Positions 24,525-35,400 of a DNA stretch of 64,000 nt are shown in pieces. Position 1 is the stretch's first letter; every line of letters begins with the position of its first letter. A model generated the notes under the pieces. It saw nothing but the letters and a program-made list of their open reading frames with translations. It had not been told where the DNA came from and did not search any database. Source of the DNA: Chitinophaga eiseniae (GTDB lineage: Bacteria > Bacteroidota > Bacteroidia > Chitinophagales > Chitinophagaceae); assembly GCF_012641265.1 (NCBI RefSeq), contig NZ_JABAHZ010000001.1:930001-994000 (forward strand). The letters are read 5' to 3'. Position numbers and translations under genes: made by a program.

Positions 24525-26384
24525 TTACAGGTCGAATTGTTCGAGGAAAACGCCGAAAGTGAGTACCGTGATCAACAGGTCGCTTTCAAAAGGAATATTG
24601 AGTTTAAAATCTTTTTCGCTGTATCGCTGTTTCAGGGCTTCGATGGTGCTGGGATTAAAGTAGCCACGGCGTTTAATAGCATCATAGGAAAGCAGGTCGT
24701 TTATATACTCGTGGTTCTTTTTCAGCAGCTGGGTGCTTGGAGGCGCAATGAAGCCAAATTTCTCGCGTTCCAGGATACGTGGCGGTACAATGTCTTTCGC
24801 TATTTCGCGAATGATGTGTTTTTCCTGGAAGTCTTTCAATTTCAGGCCAGTGGGTATCTGGTACGCAAATTCAGCGATATGCTTATCCAGGAAAGGGTAA
24901 CGTGCTTCTACTGAATTGGCCATCGCCATACGATCGCCATGATCAGATACCAGGTGATCTACCATTCTCAGCTTATAATCCACATAAGAGCGCTGATGCA
25001 GTATTTCCCGGTTCCGGATTTTCTCTTTATCAATAATAAAATGCTGCAGGCAGTCTATTTCATGAAAATGATCACTGAGCGAGCTGGCATATAATTGTTT
25101 TTTTTCGTCTGAGAAAAGATGGTAATCTTTCTCGTAAAAAAAATCTTCGTTACCCCAGAGCACTTCCCGCAGCGCATGCTCACCATTCTTTGGCTGCGGT
25201 GACGCCTGGGCCATCATGCCGCGTATCTTGTCGAATTTATAACCTACATAGCCGCCAAATAGCTCATCGGCGCCTTCGCCACTGAGCACTACCTTTATGT
25301 CTTTGTCCCGCACCAGGCGCGATAGCGTCAACGATGCCGTATTATAGGATTCTTTTACGGGGCATTCGCAGTGGTAGATAGTTTTGGGTAGCTGCGCTAT
25401 CACATCCGACTCCAGGAATAATTTTTCCGAATGTACAGATTCGATCATGCTCGCCACGGTACGCTGAAAATCGGCTTCAGAGGCACTATGATCCGCAAAA
25501 TCTATGGAAAAAGAATACCGGCGTACATCTGGTGTAAGATGCATTAATTTGGATGCAATCAGCGATGAATCTAATCCTCCACTCAGGTAACATCCTACGG
25601 GCACGTCTGCACGTAGCCGAAGGCGGATCGACTGATCAATCAATTCATTCAGTTTCTCCACATAATAATGTTCCGGATGGGCATAATCTGTGTGCCCGAT
25701 TTCCGGGTAAACAAGGTCCCAATACTCGTGATCGGTTAGCTGGCCATCGCGGTTCAGCAATAAATAGTGTCCGTTCTCCAAACTTTTAATGCCCTTAAAC
25801 ATGGTCCTGGGGCTGATCAGGCCGGGAAAGGTAAATACCTGGTCCAGTGCCACCAGGTCCAGCTCCTTCTTTATCCCCGGATATTCGAGTATGGCTTTGA
25901 TCTCAGATCCGAAAACAAAACCATCACCGGCCATGGTATAAAAGAATGGGATAATACCAAAGTGATCACGGGCACAAAACAGTTGCCCTTTCTTTTCATC
26001 ATACAGTGCAAACGCAAATTGGCCGTTGAGGCGATTTAAGAAATGTACCCCAAATTCTTCATACAGGTGAAGAATTACTTCCACGTCGGTATGGGTTTTA
26101 AAGGTGTGTCCTTTTTGCCGCAGTTCTTCCCTCAGCTCAATGTAATTAAATATTTCGCCATTACAGATCAGCATAAGAGAGTTGTCTTCATTGGTAAGCG
26201 GCTGCATACCACCCGACAAATCAATAATACTCAGCCGGGTAAAACCGAATGTAACAGGATAGCGATGCAGAAAGGCTGTGCCGTCGGGGCCGCGGTGATA
26301 CAGCTTTTCAGCCATTCTCTCAATGATGGGGGGCGCCGGTTGTTGCCTGCCGGGCAACAACATATATCCACAAATACCGCACAT
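24525..26384 (-). CDS. asnB: Glutamine-hydrolysing asparagine synthetase (AsnB type)
   Basis: Two-domain amidotransferase, 619 residues, the normal size. The N-terminal glutaminase domain has the nucleophile Cys2 after Met1 (MCGICGYM), RGPDG at 31-35 and NGEIFNY at 75-81. The synthetase domain has the pyrophosphatase loop YLSGGLDSS around Ser268. It converts aspartate to asparagine using glutamine nitrogen and ATP. Lying between two NRPS genes (39 and 43 nt gaps), it is probably dedicated to the pathway, either to supply Asn for the Asn-type module or to amidate a carboxylate of the product, as related enzymes do in other clusters. The sequence does not separate the two roles. Confidence 0.9.
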   Translation of the reverse strand: MCGICGYMLLPGRQQPAPPIIERMAEKLYHRGPDGTAFLHRYPVTFGFTRLSIIDLSGGMQPLTNEDNSLMLICNGEIFNYIELREELRQKGHTFKTHTDVEVILHLYEEFGVHFLNRLNGQFAFALYDEKKGQLFCARDHFGIIPFFYTMAGDGFVFGSEIKAILEYPGIKKELDLVALDQVFTFPGLISPRTMFKGIKSLENGHYLLLNRDGQLTDHEYWDLVYPEIGHTDYAHPEHYYVEKLNELIDQSIRLRLRADVPVGCYLSGGLDSSLIASKLMHLTPDVRRYSFSIDFADHSASEADFQRTVASMIESVHSEKLFLESDVIAQLPKTIYHCECPVKESYNTASLTLSRLVRDKDIKVVLSGEGADELFGGYVGYKFDKIRGMMAQASPQPKNGEHALREVLWGNEDFFYEKDYHLFSDEKKQLYASSLSDHFHEIDCLQHFIIDKEKIRNREILHQRSYVDYKLRMVDHLVSDHGDRMAMANSVEARYPFLDKHIAEFAYQIPTGLKLKDFQEKHIIREIAKDIVPPRILEREKFGFIAPPSTQLLKKNHEYINDLLSYDAIKRRGYFNPSTIEALKQRYSEKDFKLNIPFESDLLITVLTFGVFLEQFDL

Positions 26385-26423
26385 AAGAAAAATAGGGTTT
26401 ATCGGGTGAAGGAGAACAAAGAT

Positions 26424-29400
26424 TTATTTAAAATCAACGAAGACGCTTTGTAGCCGGATATCCTGCAACAGCTGATCCGGATGAGTGGCTGCCAGGAGCA
26501 ACATCTGCTGAAAGTAGCCGGTAAACTGTTCCATGGTGGCTCGGCTAAACCTGCTGGTGGCAAAGGTAAACACCCCGGCTAAATCCGTGCCTTGCTGGCT
26601 CATTCCCAGCATAATATCATACTGGGTATGCCTTCTTTTCATTTCGTATAGGCGTACCTGTAATCCGGGGATATCCAGCGAGCCGATATGAATGTTATCC
26701 ATATAGAAGTAAACGTCAAAGAGTGGACTACGGCTCCAGTCGCGCTGGTTCACCACCTTATTCACCAGGGCATCAAATGGATACTCCCCGTTATCGAAGC
26801 CATCGAGCACACCCTGTTTCACTTCCTGCATAAACTGCCGGAAGGTTTTACGGGGAGATGGCTGATGACGGAAGGCCAGTACATTTACAAACAGCCCCAC
26901 AATCTGCTGCAAAGCCGTATGCCTGCGGGCGGCCACCGGCGAGCCTATTACAATATCTTCCTGCCCGCTTAACTTAGCCAGCAATACATTCAATGCCGCC
27001 AGCAATACCATAAACATCGTCACCCCTTCCTGTTGTGCCAGGGTATGCAATGCTATGGCGGTTTCCTCTGCTACCCGGAACCGGATGGCTTCTCCGTTAA
27101 AGTCCATTAAACCGGTACGCTCATAATCGGCGGGTAGTTGTAATACGGGAGCCGGTTCCCGGAACTGTGCCAACCAATATGCTTCCTGCTCAGCGATCAT
27201 CACCTGGGTAGCAGGCTTCAGGTACCAATGTACATAGTCTTTATAGCCTAGCGGTATATCGCCTGTTGTCTGCTGCTGGTAAAGAGACCGGAAGTCACGT
27301 ACCAGTATATCCATGGAAATGCCGTCGGAAACGATATGATGCATATCCAGCATCAGCATAAAATGGCTTTCATCCTGTTGCCATATGCCGGCACGGAAGA
27401 GCGGCGCTTCCTCCAGCTGAAAGGGCTGGATAAAGATATCCAGTACTTCCTGCGGCGACGCATATACGCCGTTGTACCAGGTAAGCTGGAAGGCAACCTG
27501 CTCCAGCACCCGCTGTACCGGTTCGCCGTTATGCAGGCAAAAAATAGTACGCAGGCTTTCATGCCGGTTTATCAATGATTGCAATGCCTGTTCCAGTCGC
27601 GCTTTGTCGATGACGCCTGTTAACATAAAGGCCACCGGCATGTTATAGGCACAAGAGTCGTTCATCAGGAATTGCAGGGTAAATAACCGCTGCTGCGCGG
27701 GCGACAGCGGATGGTAGTCTGCCGGCTCGGCCCTTTCCATATGATGGAATAATGTTTTACAGGCCTGCGCTAGATATTGGGCCAGGTCTTTTAACACGGG
27801 CCGCTTAAACAATTCAATCAGGGGTACTTTAACCTCCAGTTCCTGTGTAACCGCAGCAAGCATCAGCGTAGCACTGAGGGAATGGCCGCCCAGCCTGAAA
27901 AAGTCGGCATCGGTACTGATAGCAGCGCTGTTGAGTTGCAATACCCGCCCCCAGATATTGACCAGTACTTTCTCTGTTTCCGTTACCGGGGCCTGGTATT
28001 GCTTCTTCTCATTATCTGCCGGTGCTGGTAATGCTTTCAGATCCAACTTACCATTTACAGTTACCGGGATAGCCGCTATACGTATAAAGTAAGCGGGCAA
28101 CATATACTCCGGAAGCTGACCGCTCAGAAACCGGCGCAGCGTTTCTTCTTCCGCCAACTGATCGGCCACATAATAGGCGCAGAGATAGCGGTTGTTGCCG
28201 TGACCTGTTCTTACCACCACCTTTACCGCTTTCAGCCCGGCATATTTCAGGAGTTGTTGTTCTATTTCACCCAATTCGATACGATAGCCACGGATCTTCA
28301 CCTGTGCGTCTTCCCGGCCAAGGAATTCGATGTTGCCATCTTCGTACCAGCGGGCTTTGTCGCCGGTATAATACATGGTACCTCCCGGCACAAAAGGATT
28401 AGCGATAAACTTTGTGGCCGTTAATGTAGCGTCATTGATATAACCACTGGCCAGGCATTCTCCCCCTATGTATAAATCGCCTTTTACGCCGATGGGACAG
28501 CATTTCTGTTGCTTATCGAGAATGTAATAAGCAGCATTCTGGATAGGCTTGCCGTAGGGAATACTTCTCCAGGCCGGATCGATATCCTTTACCGGGAAGA
28601 AGTTAGACCATACCGTGGCCTCTGTAGCACCTCCCAGGGCAATGACCTGCGCCTGTGTAAACGTGCGCTTTACATCCACCGGCAGGGTAAGCGGAATCCA
28701 GTCGCCGCTGAGCAGTACCAGCCGCAGGCTATCAGTGCCTGTATGCCTGGCTTCCGGAAGATAGGGCACCAATTGTTGCAGTGCTGCCGGGGCGGAGTCC
28801 CAACAGGTTATACCTTCTCTCAATAGTATATACACCAGGTTTTCCGGTTCGGCTATTTCTGCAGACGATGCAATACGCACCACTCCTCCCGCTGCGAGTA
28901 TGCCGAAAATATCATATACCGATAGATCAAATCCCAGCGAAGTAGTAAATAACAGTTTATCTTGTTCCCCAATACCAAAGCGGCGATTCAGCCACTCGAT
29001 CAGGTTGATCACCGGTTGATGCATAACTGCTACCCCTTTAGGTGTGCCTGTTGAACCGGAGGTGAAAATGACATAGGCCAGCGAAGTAGACAACAAGGGT
29101 AGCCGGGGATTATGAACGGGATGATGGTCCAGCTGTTGCTGATTGATCCAGGCGCCAGGAGGCAATGTGTGGTCTTGCTTACCAAGGCAGATCTTTAGCG
29201 GATTGGCTACAGACAAGCTTCCTGTACAGGAGGCCACCTTCATGGCATGAGCGGTATCTGTTATTACCGCGGCTACGGGTAATGTATCCATGATGCCCGT
29301 TACCCGGTTATCCGGGAGATAAGGTTCCAACGGCACATAGGTGGCACCCGACTTCAGGATACCCAATAATGCCACCACCATTTCGATAGAACGGCTGATA

Positions 29401-32400
29401 GTAACTGCCACAAACTGACCAGGCCCTATTCCACCAGCTATCAGGGTATGCGCCAGGCGGTTAGCCGCCATATTCAGCATTTCATAGCTGATATGGCCGG
29501 TGGCGGTGGCCAGGGCTGTAGCTGATGGTGTGCGGACCACCTGGTCTTCAAAAATATCCGGCAAAGTAGCGGCCCTGTCATAGGGAACCGCTGTATCGTT
29601 GAAAGTATAAATGAGTTGTTCCCGTTCGTTTTCCGGCAGCAGGCTGATATCCCCTATGCGCTGTGATAAATGGCTGGCGATGGACTTTGCCAGCCGCACG
29701 TAATATCCTGCCCACCTGGTTATCGTACTCCGTTTAAACAAATCGGTAGCATAACAGAAATTAAGTGCGAGGCCGCCCTCCTGTTGTACTACCTGCAGGT
29801 TAAGATCAAACTTGGTGGTAGTGGTATAATACGGGTAAGGCAGGAAAGTAAGGTCTTTTAATACCAGCGTTTCCTGTGCAATACTGTGCATATTGAACAT
29901 GACCTCAAACAGTGGATTGCGGCTGGTATCCCTTTCCACGGCCAGTGCCTCTACCAGCTCTTCGTATTGATAGTCCTGGTGTTCGAAGCAAGACAGTGTC
30001 ATTGCTTTCACCTGTTGGAGGAAATCGCGATACGACAGGTCGTGCCCCGGCTTCGCCCTTAATACCAGTGTATTTACAAATACGCCGTGTATTTTCTGCA
30101 AATCAGCGTGGGGCCGTCCTGCTGTGATGGTACCGGTTAATATGTCTTCCTGGCCGCAGAGCTTACTGATTAACAGATGGTACAACGATAACAATACCAT
30201 GTAAAGGGTTACGCCTTCTTTGTTGGCGATTTCCTGCAGCTGTGCAGTCACGGCGGCATCCAGCGGTACTGTTACCACGCCGCCATCAAACCCTTTCACG
30301 GCAGGACGTGGGAAATCGGCAGGCAGGTCATTGGGTAACAGCTCACCGGACAGATGATTCATCCAGAAATCTTTCTGCGCGTTGATGCTGCTCATTTGGG
30401 CCGGTTCCTGCTGCCACATTACAAAGTCTTTATATTGGAGCTTTACCGGGGAAAGGAGTTCGCCCTGCAATAGGCTGACAAAGTCGTGCATAAACAAGCT
30501 GGTGGCCACCTCATCTGATATAATATGATGGGTATCTATCATCAGCAGGTATTCATCCGTTGCCAGCGGCATTACGCCGACTCTCAATAACGGCGCACAC
30601 TCCAGGTTAAAGGGAGCGATAAACTGCCGGATAACTGTATCGACATCCGTACCATCGTAAACGATTATACGAAAATCGGCATCGGCTTGAATATATTGCA
30701 CGGGTTCGCCCTCCCGGATATGAAACGCGGTCCTGAAACTGTCGTATCGTTGGATCAGCTGCCGGAATATGATGGTTGTTTTTTCGATATCCAGGCTGCC
30801 TTTCACGCGGTAAAACAACGGAATGTTGTAGGCGACTGACTGGGGTGCCAGCTGGTGCAATACAAACAGGCGACGCTGCCCGGATGATAGCGGATAATAA
30901 GGCTGTTGAGAGGATACAGGGATAGCCGCATTTGCTGTTACCGGCGCTGCGGATGTAGTGATGGTGGCCTCAAGTAAAGCAGCCTGCTGTGTAAATACCG
31001 ACGTATCAAATACCTCGCTCAGCCCCAACTGTATGCCCCATTGTTGTTGTATAGCAGCCAGTAAGGTGATAGCTGCGAGCGAATGACCACCTGCCCGGAA
31101 AAAATCAGATTGATCATCGATATCTCCGGCAGGGATTTCCAATACATCTGCCCAGATACTGCGTAACTGGTCTTTTACGGGGTTACCCATTATCGGCGAT
31201 GGCTTTTCGGTCGCCCTTTGCGGCGCTACCGCAGGCAATGCCTTTCGGTTCACCTTACCATTGGTCGTTAATGGAATCTGATCCAATTGCACATAGTGGG
31301 CTGGCAACATATGCACCGGTAAGCGTTCCGCCATAAACTGTTTAAGCTGTAATACGCCTGGTTGATGCCCGGCGGTGTAATAGGCCACCAGGTATTTATC
31401 GCCCTCCACATTTTCATTGACTGCCACCACAGTGGCATCGATGCCGGGATGCAATAACAGGGTACTTTCGATTTCCGCCAGTTCAACGCGATACCCCCGG
31501 ATCTTTACCTGTTCATCTGCACGTCCCATGTACAACAATATGCCCTGTGGCAGCCAGCGAGCCAGGTCGCCGGTACGATATAACCGCTCTCCGGCAATAA
31601 ATGGATGGGGAATAAATTTCGCCTTGCCGGGTTCCTCTTGCCGGGTGTAACCATGCGCCAGCTGCGCTCCGCCCAGGTAAATTTCACCGGTTACGCCTAC
31701 CGGCACCGGACGCAGATACTCGTTCAGCAAATACACCTGGGTGTTGGGTACCGGCAGACCGATGGGTACTGACTCCAGTACTTCCGCAGGATTAAACCGG
31801 TGAACAACGCAGCCTACGGTAGTTTCCGTAGGCCCGTATTCGTTATAGATGGCTAGGTGGCCATTAAATTGTTCGTGTATTTTCAAGGCCAGCTGATAAG
31901 GTAATGCCTCCCCGCCTACTATCAGCACTTTGAGCCTGGATGGCCGTATCCGTAATGCTGCCATTATCTTCAGGTGGGCAGGTGTGAGCTTAATAATATC
32001 CCCTTTATCTTCCCGCAGTATATGTTCCAGCAGCAGTGCATCTTCTCCACGTTTGCCATATATGATCATCCTGTTTCCAGAGAGTAACGGTACAAAAATG
32101 GCCGTCAGGGTAAGGTCGAACGCTACGGAGGTAAACAATGGAAAGTCCATGGCGGCGCCCTGTTGGTAGTTGCCAATAGCATAGCTCACATAGTTTACCA
32201 GCGCGCTGTGAGGAATGCTGATACCCTTTGGTTGACCAGTGGTACCGGATGTATAAATAAGGTAGGCAGCGGTATTACCGGCAACCGCTATCGGCAAATT
32301 ACTGGCATCGCTACTCCACCAGCTACGGTTATCCATGCACAAAATGTGTGGTACGCCGCAATCTTCCAGGAAGGACTGCTGATCAAGTTGGGTACGGGTA

Positions 32401-35400
32401 TTGGTGAGTAAAACCTGTACCCCGCTATCGGAGAGCAGGTAAGATTTGCGGGCCATGGGATAATCCGGGTCTACCGGGAAAAAGGCTGCGCCACATTTCA
32501 ACACCGCGAGGATCGCCGTTATCATATCCGGGCAACGATCCATCATGAGCCCAACTACCGATCCGTGCTGAATGCCCCGGGCATGCAGGGCGCGGGCTAC
32601 ACGGGTGGCGTTCTCATTCAACGCCTGGTAAGTCACCAGCTCCCCTTCATATTCAAGGGCTACCTGCTGCGGGTGCAGCGCCGCCTGCTCTTCAAATAAC
32701 CCATGCACTGCCCGGTGCCGCGGAAATGCTTCCTGTGCAGCATTTACCTGGTGCAGTAACCACTGCTCTTCTTCTTCAGATAATAATGTAACCTCCGCCG
32801 GGCGGGCACCGGGATGTTGGATAAAATCGTTAAGCAAACGCTGGTAGCCGCCAATAAAACGTTGTATGGTAGCCAGGGTAAACAGGTTGGTATTGTATTC
32901 AAAAGTGAGCTCAAAGTGGCCGTATTCCTCGATGCCTCTGAGGGTAAGGTCAAACTTAGAGATGTGCTTCTCTACATCAAATCTGCGGATGCTTAGCCCC
33001 GGTAGATCGATGTCTGGCAGGTCGAGGTTTTGGAGGTTAAACATCACGTCCAGTAATGGACTGCGTCCTGGGTCGCGCCATTTCACCACCCGTTTCACCA
33101 GCTCTTCGAAGGGATAATCCTGGTGTTGCTGGGCCTCGGTCGTTTTTATTTTTACATATTGCAGCAGCTCCATCCAGGTGCCGCCCCGGGCTATATCAAA
33201 CCGTAGTCCCAGGGTATTGGCAAACATACCGATAGTACTCATCAGGTCGGCCTGTCGTCTGCCGGCGATGATGGTGCCGATAACAATATCCGATTGGCCG
33301 CTCAGCTCCTGCAGCAGCGCCAGGTAGGTAGTTAGCAAAATCGTATATACGGTGGTGTTATACTGTACCGCACATGCCTTCACGGCTTCATAGGTAGCGG
33401 TATCCAGCAGGAAGCGCCGGGAAGCGCCTTCCAGGGTTTGCCGCGCCGGTCTCGGAAAATCGGTGGGTAACTGCAACGGCTCTACGTCGCCGGCAAACTG
33501 TCGCAGCCAATAAGCTTCCTGCTGTTGCAATGCCTGCATGGGCAACTGTTGCTGCTGCCATACGGCATAGTCTTTATATTGGAGTGGCACTGCCGGGGGG
33601 ACTTCTCCCACATATAATTGCAGGCATTCCCGCACCAGGATACCCAGGGAAGTGCCATCTGCTATGGCATGGTGTATATCGAGTACCAGGGTATGCTGGT
33701 CGGCTGCCGTAGTGATCACCCCCATCCTGATCAGTGGCGGCTCCTGTAAGTTAAAGGGACGAATAAAATCAGGGATCAAAGTATTTTCTTCGCCGATGGC
33801 AGCCCGCAGCCTGGTAATTTTGAACGGCAGCCGTTCCAATATTACCTGCCGGGGCATACCCTCCTGCAGGATGAAAGCTGTACGCAGGCTTTCATGGCGG
33901 TCGATAATGGTTTGCATGGCCAATTCCAGGCGATCAATATCCAGGTAACCTGCAACAGTTAAAGTAGTGGTAATGTTATAGGCTGTGCTTTGGGTATTGT
34001 ATTGCTGCACTACGTATAGCCGTTCCTGTGCGGATGACAGTTCATAGGAGGATGCAACAGGTGCGGGTGGAATAACCGGTACCTGGCTTGCCTCCGCGGT
34101 GGCTATGCGCGCTGCTGTCTCCGATAAAACAGGATAATAAAATATGTCCAGCAGCGGAAAGGCTATTCCGAAAGTTTTCTCTATCCTGGCAGCCAGGATA
34201 GTGGCTCTCAGGGAATGTCCGCCTATTTTGAAGAAATCGTCGTGCCGGCCGATTTTCGCCAGTGGGATGCCCAGCACATCTGACCAGATCTGCGCCAACT
34301 GCTGCTCTGTGGCATTAACCGGCGCAGCGGTGGCGGGTGTTGCCACTGCTGCCGGCAACGGCAATGCTGCGATATCAGTTTTACCATTAGTCGTGAGCGG
34401 GATTTTATCCAGCAGTACGTAATGGGCTGGCACCAGGTATTCCGGCAGCAGACCTGACAGGTATTCGCGAATACCTGCTATCGTAACGCTGGTAGCTGCC
34501 GGCACTACATAGGCGCATAGCTCATAGCTGGAAGTTTCGTCGGGCCGGGCTACCACTACGGCATCGCTTACCTGTGGATGACGCAGCAAATGTGATTCTA
34601 TTTCTCCCGGCTCCACGCGAACGCCCCTGATCTTCACCTGGCGGTCGATACGCCCGAGTAACTCCAGGTTCCCGTCTGGCAGCCATTTTCCCAGGTCGCC
34701 AGTTTTATATAACAGTTCTCCATCGCCCTGGGGATGCGTAATAAATTTCTCCTCATTGAGCCCGGGCTCACATAAATAACCTTTGGTACGATAAGCGGTG
34801 TGGATATATATTTCACCGGGCATACCGCTCTCTACCGGCTGCAACGATTCATCGAGCAGCCATATCTCCGCCCCTTCCATGGGCTTTCCTATGGGAATAG
34901 TGGCGCGCCTCGTATCTGCAGGCTTTACCTGGTAGGCAGTTTTTATCATGGTCGTTTCCGTAGGGCCGTACAGGTTATACAGTTGTATGGTATCTCTATG
35001 TTGATCGTACCATTGTTGCAGCTCCGACGGGCGCAACGCTTCTCCCGATAATAAAATATATTTCAGGTGAGGAAAGATGGTTGTTTCCCCTGCATCGTGA
35101 TTAATCAGCCTGAAAAAACTGGGAACACAATGGATCAGGGTGATCCTGTTGTCGTGTATCCATGCTTTCAGTTTACGCTGGTGCAGTAAGGTTTCTTTCT
35201 CCCGGGGAATACAAATGGTAGCCCCCGCACATAAGGCTGCAAATACATCGCGCAGAAATGCATCGAACCCGGGATTGATGAACTGGCTGATACGATCGCC
35301 CGTCTGCAGCTGAAAGGTGTTGATCTCCCACCGGATGAAATGCAGCAGGCTTTTATTCATTCCCACAATACCTTTCGGCAGACCAGTAGAACCAGAAGTG

